This document shows, piece after piece, positions 6,604 to 11,881 of a stretch of DNA of 11,881 nt. Every line of letters starts with the position of its first letter. The first letter of the stretch is position 1. The notes under the pieces were generated by a model, which was not told the origin of the DNA, searched no databases, and saw only the letters and a program-made list of their open reading frames with translations. The position numbers and the translations under genes are program-made. Location: NCBI GenBank assembly GCA_019420085.1, contig JAHZHV010000171.1, forward strand, positions 3,440 to 15,320, in the 5' to 3' direction. Source of the DNA: Christensenella sp. GTDB taxonomy: Bacteria > Bacillota > Clostridia > Christensenellales > Maliibacteriaceae.

Positions 6604-7158
6604 TTGCGCATTATTGCAGGAACAGCAGGCGGTCGCAGGATTGAAGCGCCATTGGGCGATGCGACGCGTCCGACGCATGATCGCGTTCGGGAAGCGGTAT
6701 TTTCCATGTTGGGAACATACCTGCATGGGGAAGTTGTGCTTGATTTGTTTGCCGGTTCCGGCGCGTTGGGATTAGAGGCACTTTCCCGCGGTGCAGCGCA
6801 ATGTGTGTTTGCAGATTGCGACAGACGTGCCGCCGGCGTGATTCACCGCAACATCGATTCTCTTGCTTTTGCCGCGCGGGCAAACGTGTACTGCCTGCCC
6901 TGGCAGCAAACATTGCGGCGTGTGCATGGAATGCATTTTGATCTGGTTTTTCTGGATCCGCCGTATGAAGGCGGGTACATGGAGCCGGCGCTTGCACAGA
7001 TTTTACAGGACAATTTGCTTGCGCAGGATGCCCGGGTGGTTTGTGAAATCCGAAGCAGTGCGGCGCTTTGCGTTCCCGATGCATTTTGTGTCGTCAAACA
7101 CAAACGCTATGGTATGGCACAGATTTATATTTTGCAAAGAAAGGCAGATGGGGAATGA
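6604..7158 (+). CDS. rsmD: 16S rRNA (guanine966-N2)-methyltransferase
   Basis: The 184-residue product methylates N2 of G966 in 16S rRNA using S-adenosylmethionine. The start is typical of the family: MRIIAGTAGGRRIEAP, then TRPTHDRVREAVFS at 21-34. The SAM-binding motif DLFAGSGALGLEALSRG is at 47-63 and the catalytic amino-methyltransferase motif DPPY at 118-121. TTG at 6604 is chosen as the start because it places MRIIAG at the terminus, as in homologues, and because AAGGAGG (6591-6597) lies 6 bases upstream. The GTG at 6580 would overlap that ribosome site. The stop TGA shares ATGA with the coaD start, so the two are translationally coupled. The pair rsmD-coaD is a widely conserved neighbourhood. 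Confidence 0.94.
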   Translation: MRIIAGTAGGRRIEAPLGDATRPTHDRVREAVFSMLGTYLHGEVVLDLFAGSGALGLEALSRGAAQCVFADCDRRAAGVIHRNIDSLAFAARANVYCLPWQQTLRRVHGMHFDLVFLDPPYEGGYMEPALAQILQDNLLAQDARVVCEIRSSAALCVPDAFCVVKHKRYGMAQIYILQRKADGE

Positions 7159-7667
7159 AACGAATTTACCTGTATCCCGGATCTTTTGATCCGCCGACGC
7201 TTGGGCATGAGGACGTCGCCTTTCGGGCAGCTGCGCTGTGCGATGAACTGGTCGTTGCAGTGCTGGATAATGCAAAAAAACACACGCCGCTGTTTTCTCC
7301 GCAGGAGCGTGTGGCAATGCTGACGGAGATGTTTGCCGACCGCGACAATATTCGTGTCGTTCGTCATGAGGGCCTGCTTGCTGAGTTGTATCGCATCAGC
7401 GGTGCAAGCGCGGTTATTCGCGGCGTGCGCGGTCAAACGGACATTGGTGATGAAATGCTGATGGCGTCTGTCAACCGCCGCATCGGCGCAGCGGAAACGA
7501 TTTTTATTCCTGCACGGGATCGCTATTCTCAGTTGAGCGCAAGTGTTGTGCGGGAGCTGGTCTCCTATGATTGTGATGTATCGGCATTCGTCCCGCAATG
7601 CGTACTGCCGTATATTCGCATGCGCAAAGTGTCCCAAGCGTGCGAACACGGCGCGGAAGGACGGTAA
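7155..7667 (+). CDS. coaD: Phosphopantetheine adenylyltransferase
   Basis: The 170-residue product transfers AMP from ATP to 4'-phosphopantetheine, the penultimate step of coenzyme A synthesis. The nucleotidyltransferase start YPGSFDPPTLGHED (7-20) contains the (T/H)xGH motif as T15-L-G-H18. K42 lies in the segment AKKHTPLFSPQER. VIRGVRG at 87-93 is the conserved IRG(L/V)R loop. SASVVRE at 128-134 occupies the place of the ISSSxVKE motif, with alanine in place of a serine. The sequence from 141 (DVSAFVP) is the usual C-terminal helix start. The last ten or so residues form a short divergent tail. Its start overlaps the rsmD stop as ATGA. CoA made by this pathway also supplies the 4'-phosphopantetheine arm of the acyl carrier protein encoded downstream, so coaD and acpP are functionally linked. 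Confidence 0.95.
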   Translation: MKRIYLYPGSFDPPTLGHEDVAFRAAALCDELVVAVLDNAKKHTPLFSPQERVAMLTEMFADRDNIRVVRHEGLLAELYRISGASAVIRGVRGQTDIGDEMLMASVNRRIGAAETIFIPARDRYSQLSASVVRELVSYDCDVSAFVPQCVLPYIRMRKVSQACEHGAEGR

Positions 7668-7670
7668 AAC

Positions 7671-8123
7671 ATGGATGCGTTGACACTTTTGGATCTGCTG
7701 GCGGATGATCTGAATCGGGCGACGCAGGTACCGCTCAGCGGTGGAAAAGCCGTTGTAGACAGGGAAAAAACACTTGAACTGATTGAAAAAATCAGAGCTG
7801 CGCTGCCCGGCGATATTCTGGAAGCAGAGCAGATTAAACGGGAGCGCGAGAAACTTCTGACGGATGCCGCGCGTGATGCGGAGCAGCAGATACAGGAAGC
7901 GCGCGAACAGGCACGCGTGTTGCTCAGCGAACATGAGATTGTCGCTCAGGCAACGGCTGAAGCGCGTGCAATCGTCATGCATGCAAAAGATCATGCCACG
8001 CAGATCCGCCGCGCGGCAAATGATTATGCAGAGGAATTGCTGGCGAATATGGAAAGCATGCTGGAAGGGCATGTGGAACTGCTGAGTAAAAACAGGGAAT
8101 CGCTTAAACACCTGATTCAATAA
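7671..8123 (+). CDS. Coiled-coil protein of unknown function next to coaD
   Basis: I recognise this 150-residue protein only as the type of uncharacterised coiled-coil protein commonly found after coaD in Clostridia, sometimes labelled ATPase or ATP synthase subunit B-like without proof. Residues 1-18 form a short helix (LTLLDLLADDLNRA). Residues 20-55 include VVDREKTLELIEKIRAALPG, a conserved-looking basic/leucine helix. From about 50 to 125 the chain is almost uninterrupted alanine, glutamate, arginine and glutamine with heptad-like spacing (EREKLLTDAARDAEQQIQEA), predicting a long coiled coil of DivIVA or FliH/AtpF character. The C-terminus (LLANMESMLEGHVELLSKN) is another amphipathic helix. 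There is no signal peptide, membrane span, cysteine or catalytic motif. It starts 3 bases after coaD with GGAAGG upstream, so it is co-transcribed. A scaffold or division-related role is conceivable but unsupported. Confidence 0.85.
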   Translation: MDALTLLDLLADDLNRATQVPLSGGKAVVDREKTLELIEKIRAALPGDILEAEQIKREREKLLTDAARDAEQQIQEAREQARVLLSEHEIVAQATAEARAIVMHAKDHATQIRRAANDYAEELLANMESMLEGHVELLSKNRESLKHLIQ

Positions 8124-8156
8124 GTTTTCATTCCCCAAAAAAGGAGGTCGTTGCAT

Positions 8157-9167
8157 ATGCGCATCGCACTTGACGCAATGGGCGGCGATCATGCACCGGA
8201 TATCAATCTTGAGGGCGCCGTCGCGGCGCTTTCACACAGGCAGGATCTTGAAATTTTTCTGGTCGGGCCGAGTGAACTGATCGAAAATAAACTTACACAG
8301 TATTCTTACGATCATGCGCGGATGCATATTGTACATGCGCCGCAGGTGATCTCCAACGACGAAGCGCCGGTGATGGCAATTCGCAAAAAACGCGATTCCA
8401 GCATTGTTGTCGGGGCCAAGCTTGTACGCGACGGCGAGGCCGATGCCTTTATTTCTGCCGGCAGCACAGGCGCACTGCTTGCCGCTTCTACGTTGGTGAT
8501 TAAGACCATAAAAGGCGTGATACGTCCTGCGCTTGCAACACTGATGCCCACGACCGGCGCGTCTGTAATGACGATTGACTGTGGCGCCAATGTGGATGCA
8601 AAACCGGAGCATCTTGTACAGTTTGCACTGATGGGCGATGTATACATGCGTACGGTGGAAAAGCGGGAGAATCCGCGCATTGGTCTTGTCAATGTGGGAA
8701 CGGAAGCGGAAAAGGGAAATGAGCTGACAAAGGCTGTTTATCCGCGGCTTTCCCAGATGCCGTTGAATTTTATTGGAAATGTGGAGGCGCGCGATATTCC
8801 GCACGGTGTGGCGGATGTGGTTGTATGCGACGCATTCGTTGGAAATGCGATTCTTAAAATGATGGAAGGCGCCGCGACGGCGCTGACGCAGCTTTTGAAA
8901 GAAGAACTGATGGCAAACTGGATGAGAAAACTTTGCTGTCTGGGTCTTAAAAACGGATTCCGCAGCTTTAAGAAAAAGTTTGACTACACCGAATATGGCG
9001 GTGCGCCGCTGTTGGGATTGAATGGATGTGTTGTCAAAGCACACGGCAGTTCCAATGCGCATGCAATCGAATCGGCGATCAGGCAGGCTGAACGCTTTGT
9101 CGATGGAAAGCTTGTTGAAACGCTTCGGGAGCAGGTTGTACATTTCTCTGATTCAGTCGGGGAATAA
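8157..9167 (+). CDS. plsX: Phosphate acyltransferase
   Basis: The 336-residue product makes acyl-phosphate from acyl-ACP and inorganic phosphate, the first step of the PlsX/PlsY route to lysophosphatidic acid. It is a peripheral membrane enzyme. Family marks include the N-terminal MRIALDAMGGDHAPD, the central SAGSTGALLA, TIDCGANVDAKPEHLVQFA, the GNVEARD loop, and VVVCDAFVGNAILKMMEG, where alanine replaces the more usual glycine (CDGF). The C-terminal third has the GGAPLLGLNG and AHGSS segments expected of PlsX. ATG 8157 is preferred over the TTG at 8151 because AGGAGG (8142-8147) lies 9 bases upstream. There is no fabD or fabG between it and acpP, unlike Bacillus subtilis, where plsX is followed by fabD, fabG and acpA. 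The DUF177 and rpmF genes often found upstream of plsX are also missing. Confidence 0.95.
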   Translation: MRIALDAMGGDHAPDINLEGAVAALSHRQDLEIFLVGPSELIENKLTQYSYDHARMHIVHAPQVISNDEAPVMAIRKKRDSSIVVGAKLVRDGEADAFISAGSTGALLAASTLVIKTIKGVIRPALATLMPTTGASVMTIDCGANVDAKPEHLVQFALMGDVYMRTVEKRENPRIGLVNVGTEAEKGNELTKAVYPRLSQMPLNFIGNVEARDIPHGVADVVVCDAFVGNAILKMMEGAATALTQLLKEELMANWMRKLCCLGLKNGFRSFKKKFDYTEYGGAPLLGLNGCVVKAHGSSNAHAIESAIRQAERFVDGKLVETLREQVVHFSDSVGE

Positions 9168-9212
9168 AAATATACAGCAATTATCAATTGTAAACACGGA
9201 GGCAAGAAAACC

Positions 9213-9455
9213 ATGGTATTTGAAAAAGTTCGCGATGCGATCGTCGCCCAGTTGGGTTGCGATCCGCAGAAGGTTACGCCGGATGCGCTTTTGATTGATG
9301 ATCTGAAAGCAGATTCTCTGGATATCGTTGAGATGATTTTCAATCTGGAAGAGGCGTTTGATATCAGCATCGTTGATGGTGACGAGGAAAACATGGAACA
9401 GCTCAAGACGGTAGGCGATATTGTTCGCTACATCGAGGAGCAGACAAAGGCGTAA
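9213..9455 (+). CDS. acpP: Acyl carrier protein
   Basis: The 80-residue, strongly acidic product is a four-helix acyl carrier protein. S35, in KADSLDIVEM at 32-41, is the serine that receives the 4'-phosphopantetheine arm from coenzyme A. The rest of helix II (IVEMIFNLEEAFDI) and the second-half MEQLKTVGDIVRYIEE match the family closely. It carries growing acyl chains in fatty acid synthesis and delivers them to PlsX, encoded immediately upstream. ATG 9213 has GGAGG at 9198-9202, 10 bases upstream. The 45-base spacer after plsX holds only this ribosome site and a small inverted repeat (CAATT at 9178-9182, AATTG at 9186-9190). The gene ends in TAA and is followed by a 123-base spacer before rnc. 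Confidence 0.96.
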   Translation: MVFEKVRDAIVAQLGCDPQKVTPDALLIDDLKADSLDIVEMIFNLEEAFDISIVDGDEENMEQLKTVGDIVRYIEEQTKA

Positions 9456-9578
9456 CCACGATTGCGAGAAAATGGCCGGCGGGTTGTTTCGTCCGGCCGC
9501 GGGAAACTGGCAAAAAGACATTCCGCGGCAAAGGCGAAACAGCCCGTTGGTTTTCGCGGGGAGAAAGGTTTTTTATCA
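9456..9578 (+). promoter_or_regulatory. Structured acpP-rnc spacer, possible RNase III target
   Basis: This is the longest gap in the operon. GGCCGG (9474-9479) can pair with CCGGCC (9493-9498). GCGAAA (9534-9539) can pair with TTTCGC (9552-9557). The palindrome CCGCGG occurs twice (9497-9502, 9523-9528). No T run follows either hairpin and no promoter stands out, so it looks neither like a terminator nor a new promoter. The whole spacer is open in the rnc frame from a TTG at 9462, so a 39-residue basic N-terminal extension of RNase III is the alternative reading. RNase III is known to cut a hairpin in its own leader in Escherichia coli; extending that to this site is inference. Confidence 0.35.
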
Positions 9579-10274
9579 ATGCAGAATTTATTGCAATTGC
9601 AGGACAAGCTGCAATACACTTTCAAGGATGCATCGCTGCTGCAGCTTGCGTTAACGCATTGCTCGTATATTCATCGAAAGATGGATGAGACTTCGCACAA
9701 TCAGCGCCTTGAATTTTTGGGAGATGCGGTGCTGCAGCTGTATTCCAGCGCATTCTTATATGCGCGTTTTCCACAGGCAAATGAAAGTGCCTTGTCGCAG
9801 GCGCGTGCTGCGCTCGTTTGCGAGGAGGCGCTTGCCGGTTATGCACGGGCGATGCATGTTGGGGATTGCCTGCTGCTTGGCAACGGCGAGATGCATACAG
9901 GCGGAAACGATCGGGATTCCATTTTGGCAGATACCATGGAAGCGATCATCGGCGCAATCTATCTGGATGGCGGCGAAGTACCGGCGCGGACATTGATTTC
10001 GCGATTGCTTGCACCGGAGTGTGAGAACGCGATTATTCCGGAGCGCCGTTTGGATGCAAAAACGACACTGCAGATGGCCTGTGCCGATCTTGGACAGGTT
10101 ACGTATCAGATTGTGGGACAGAGCGGTCCGGATCATGCGCGTCGTTTCTTTGCACATGCGCTGCTGCAGGATCGCGTCATTGGCAAGGGCGAAGGAAGCA
10201 GCAAAAAGCATGCAGAAAAAAACGCGGCGCAAAACGCGCTGCTTGCATTTCAAAAACGGGAGGCGGGGAAGTAA
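9579..10274 (+). CDS. rnc: Ribonuclease III
   Basis: The 231-residue product cleaves double-stranded RNA, including the 30S rRNA precursor. The nuclease domain has the signature NQRLEFLGDAVLQL at 41-54. E45 and D49, with D118 and E121 in ILADTMEAIIGA, give the four core metal-binding carboxylates (E41, D45, D114, E117 in Escherichia coli numbering). Position 42 is glutamine where many homologues have glutamate (E38 in E. coli). The dsRNA-binding domain covers about 157-226: it begins with KTTLQMACADLG and ends with GSSKKHAEKNAAQNALLAF. ATG 9579 is chosen because homologues start close to the QLQDKLQYTFKD segment, and AAAGG lies 10 bases upstream. The open frame extends back to a TTG at 9462, which would add 39 basic residues. 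The stop TAA is directly followed by the smc start codon. Confidence 0.94.
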   Translation: MQNLLQLQDKLQYTFKDASLLQLALTHCSYIHRKMDETSHNQRLEFLGDAVLQLYSSAFLYARFPQANESALSQARAALVCEEALAGYARAMHVGDCLLLGNGEMHTGGNDRDSILADTMEAIIGAIYLDGGEVPARTLISRLLAPECENAIIPERRLDAKTTLQMACADLGQVTYQIVGQSGPDHARRFFAHALLQDRVIGKGEGSSKKHAEKNAAQNALLAFQKREAGK

Positions 10275-11881
10275 TTGCACCTGAGACGACTGGAAATGCA
10301 GGGGTTTAAATCATTCCCCGATAAGATAGAAATTCGCTTTGAAGACGGCATCACGGCAATTGTTGGCCCCAATGGCAGCGGCAAGAGCAATGTCGCGGAT
10401 GCAATTCGCTGGGTTCTTGGCGAACAAAGCGCCAAGCAGCTGCGCGGCGCAAAGATGGAAGACGTCATTTTCAACGGCACACAAAAGCGCAAGGCGCAGT
10501 CATATTGCGAAGTGACGCTTGTGTTCGACAACGCAGATCACGGCTTATCGATTGATTTTTCGGAGGTAGCCGTAACGCGCCGGATGTACCGAGATGGTAA
10601 AAGTGAGTATTATATCAACAAGAATGCGTGCAGGCTTCGCGATGTAATTGATCTGTTCCGTGATACGGGCATTGGCAAAGAGGGATATTCCATCATCGGC
10701 CAGGGGCGCATTGATGAAATCCTGTCCAACAAGGCGGAGGATCGCCGTGCTGTTTTTGAGGAAGCAAGCGGTGTTGCCAAATTTAAGGCAGACCGTGCCG
10801 AGGCGCTTCGCAGTTTATCTCGCACGCAGGACAATCTTGTCCGAATTGACGATATTCTCGAAGAGTTACATGCGCAGGTGGAGCCGCTGCGGCAGCAAAG
10901 TGAGGATGCAAGGCAGTATCTTGTTTTGCGGGATCAGCTGCGCTACGAAGAAGTCAACCTGTTTTTACATCAGACGCAGCGCAATCAGCAACGCGTATCC
11001 GAACAAAATGCACTTGCGCAGCAGCTTCAGGATGAACTTGCCTTAAATGAGCAAAACAGAAATGCGCTGCAAACGCAGGAAGAAGCACTGTTTGAAACAA
11101 TTCGGCAGCAGGAAGTGCATGCTGTTCAGCTGCGTGAACAGATGGTTGCTGCAACGGCGCAGGAACAGGAAGGCCGGGGCCAGCTGAAAGTACTGCAGGA
11201 ACGCCTTGCTGCCGGCGCGCGTGAAAAGGCGCGCATCGATGCGGATGAAAAAGAAAAATCCGTGCGGCAGGCGCAGATTGTGACGCAATTGGAGACGCTC
11301 ACATCGTCCAGCGCGGATGCCGATGCTGTGCAGCAGCAGCGCCGTGAGGAATTGGCGGCGCTGGAAGCGGAGTTTGAAACGCAGGGACGTCTGCTGCAGC
11401 AGCAGGAGACGCAGCTTGAAAAGACAAAGGAAGACATGATTCGCCGGCTGAACCGCATGTCCGACTTAAAAAGCAGAAGAAGCCAGCTTGAAACGATGCG
11501 TACCAGTCTTGAGGAACGCATGCACAGTGTCGCGGATGAAGTGGAAATTGCCGTGCGGCAGGAAGAACTTGCGGCACAGGAACTGGAACAGGAACGTGCA
11601 TCGGTGCAGGAAGCGCAGGATCGGCAAAGCGTTGTGGAGGCGCAGCGCAATACACTGTTAAGTCAAATTGCGGAATTGTCGCGTCAGGAGCGTTCCACGC
11701 GCGATCGCATGCATCAGCTGCATGATGAACTTGGGCAAAGCCGCGCGCGTATGAAAATGCTGCGCCAGATGAAGCAGGATTACGAAGGATTCAATACCTG
11801 CGTACGCAACCTGCTGCGCGACGCCTCCAGCAATGCGTCTTTGAAGGACTGCGTTTGCGGCGTTGTTGCAGAATTGATCGA
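10275..11881 (+). CDS. smc: Chromosome segregation protein SMC, N-terminal part
   Basis: This is the first 535 codons of a gene that leaves the right edge with no stop. SMC proteins form the ATP-driven condensin that compacts and segregates chromosomes. The start is MHLRRLEMQGFKSFPDK, equivalent to the usual MYLKRLELQGFKSF, so TTG at 10275 is the start. It lies directly against the rnc TAA, with GGGAGG (10258-10263) and GGGG (10265-10268) upstream. Walker A is GPNGSGKS at 31-38. The following segment (VADAIRWVLGEQSAKQLRG) is diagnostic. The Q-loop glutamine is Q143 in YSIIGQGRIDEIL, followed by EEASGVAKFK. From about 175 to 500 the chain is a long E/Q/R-rich coiled coil. The last visible residues, CVCGVVAELI, mark the beginning of the hinge, with cysteines at 526 and 528. 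The Walker B half and hinge remainder are outside the window; ftsY often follows in Firmicutes. Confidence 0.95.
   Translation, partial: MHLRRLEMQGFKSFPDKIEIRFEDGITAIVGPNGSGKSNVADAIRWVLGEQSAKQLRGAKMEDVIFNGTQKRKAQSYCEVTLVFDNADHGLSIDFSEVAVTRRMYRDGKSEYYINKNACRLRDVIDLFRDTGIGKEGYSIIGQGRIDEILSNKAEDRRAVFEEASGVAKFKADRAEALRSLSRTQDNLVRIDDILEELHAQVEPLRQQSEDARQYLVLRDQLRYEEVNLFLHQTQRNQQRVSEQNALAQQLQDELALNEQNRNALQTQEEALFETIRQQEVHAVQLREQMVAATAQEQEGRGQLKVLQERLAAGAREKARIDADEKEKSVRQAQIVTQLETLTSSSADADAVQQQRREELAALEAEFETQGRLLQQQETQLEKTKEDMIRRLNRMSDLKSRRSQLETMRTSLEERMHSVADEVEIAVRQEELAAQELEQERASVQEAQDRQSVVEAQRNTLLSQIAELSRQERSTRDRMHQLHDELGQSRARMKMLRQMKQDYEGFNTCVRNLLRDASSNASLKDCVCGVVAELI

Noticed and set aside
7125..8192. 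A 355-codon open frame on the minus strand across coaD and the coiled-coil gene
   Set aside because: It lies antisense to coaD and the coiled-coil gene, both confidently coding and in one shared frame, so codon bias keeps the mirrored frame open. The translation is rich in cysteine, histidine and arginine with no recognisable domain, and has no ribosome site.
8232..9143. A 303-codon minus-strand open frame opposite plsX
   Set aside because: It is entirely within the plsX coding region and its product looks like antisense translation, with no family resemblance.
9178..9190. CAATT-ATC-AATTG as an operator such as a FapR site before acpP
   Set aside because: It is only five bases per arm, A/T-rich, and does not match the FapR consensus as I know it.
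9534..9574. Hairpin plus six T residues before rnc as an intrinsic terminator
   Set aside because: Eleven bases (GGGGAGAAAGG) separate the stem from the T run, which is too far for intrinsic termination. Terminating here would cut off rnc and smc.

Overview
The window looks like chromosomal DNA from an anaerobic member of the Bacillota, most likely Clostridia. The reasons are a long rsmD-coaD-coiled-coil-plsX-acpP-rnc-smc run of the Firmicutes type, AGGAGG-like ribosome binding sites, sigma-A type promoters spaced by 17 bases, several TTG starts, and an oxygen-sensitive ferredoxin-dependent keto-acid oxidoreductase. Base composition is moderate, roughly half G+C by eye. Every gene I can support is on the + strand. 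I see no tRNA, rRNA, CRISPR array, insertion sequence or phage gene.

Region 1 (1-396) is the 3' end of a sugar-type ABC transporter substrate-binding protein, followed by two hairpins with T runs that close that operon.

Region 2 (432-4763) is a redox and fermentation block. It starts with an iron-dependent alcohol dehydrogenase behind its own promoter. After a hairpin comes a small cysteine-rich putative redox protein of the C_GCAxxG_C_C family. Then come iorA and iorB, the two subunits of indolepyruvate:ferredoxin oxidoreductase. They are driven by a perfect-consensus promoter that overlaps the stop codon of the redox gene and end at a strong terminator. A plausible reading is 2-keto acid (aryl-pyruvate) oxidation coupled to ferredoxin, with the alcohol dehydrogenase as a separate reductant sink.

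Region 3 (4780-6528) holds alanine racemase (D-alanine for peptidoglycan) and an overlapping 5-formyltetrahydrofolate cyclo-ligase, behind a good promoter.

Region 4 (6536-11881) is a housekeeping operon behind an extended -10 promoter: rsmD (16S rRNA methylation), coaD (coenzyme A synthesis), a coiled-coil protein of unknown function, plsX and acpP (phospholipid and fatty acid synthesis), rnc (RNase III) and the first 535 codons of smc (chromosome condensation), which runs off the window. From coaD to smc all six genes share one reading frame. Each junction contains exactly one stop codon, always TAA, and no other in-frame stop. This is the most unusual structural feature I found, though it may be chance.

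No clearly new biological system is visible. The points most worth checking are the single-frame operon, the perfect iorA promoter with an ambiguous start codon, the structured acpP-rnc spacer, and the unexplained coiled-coil gene beside coaD.
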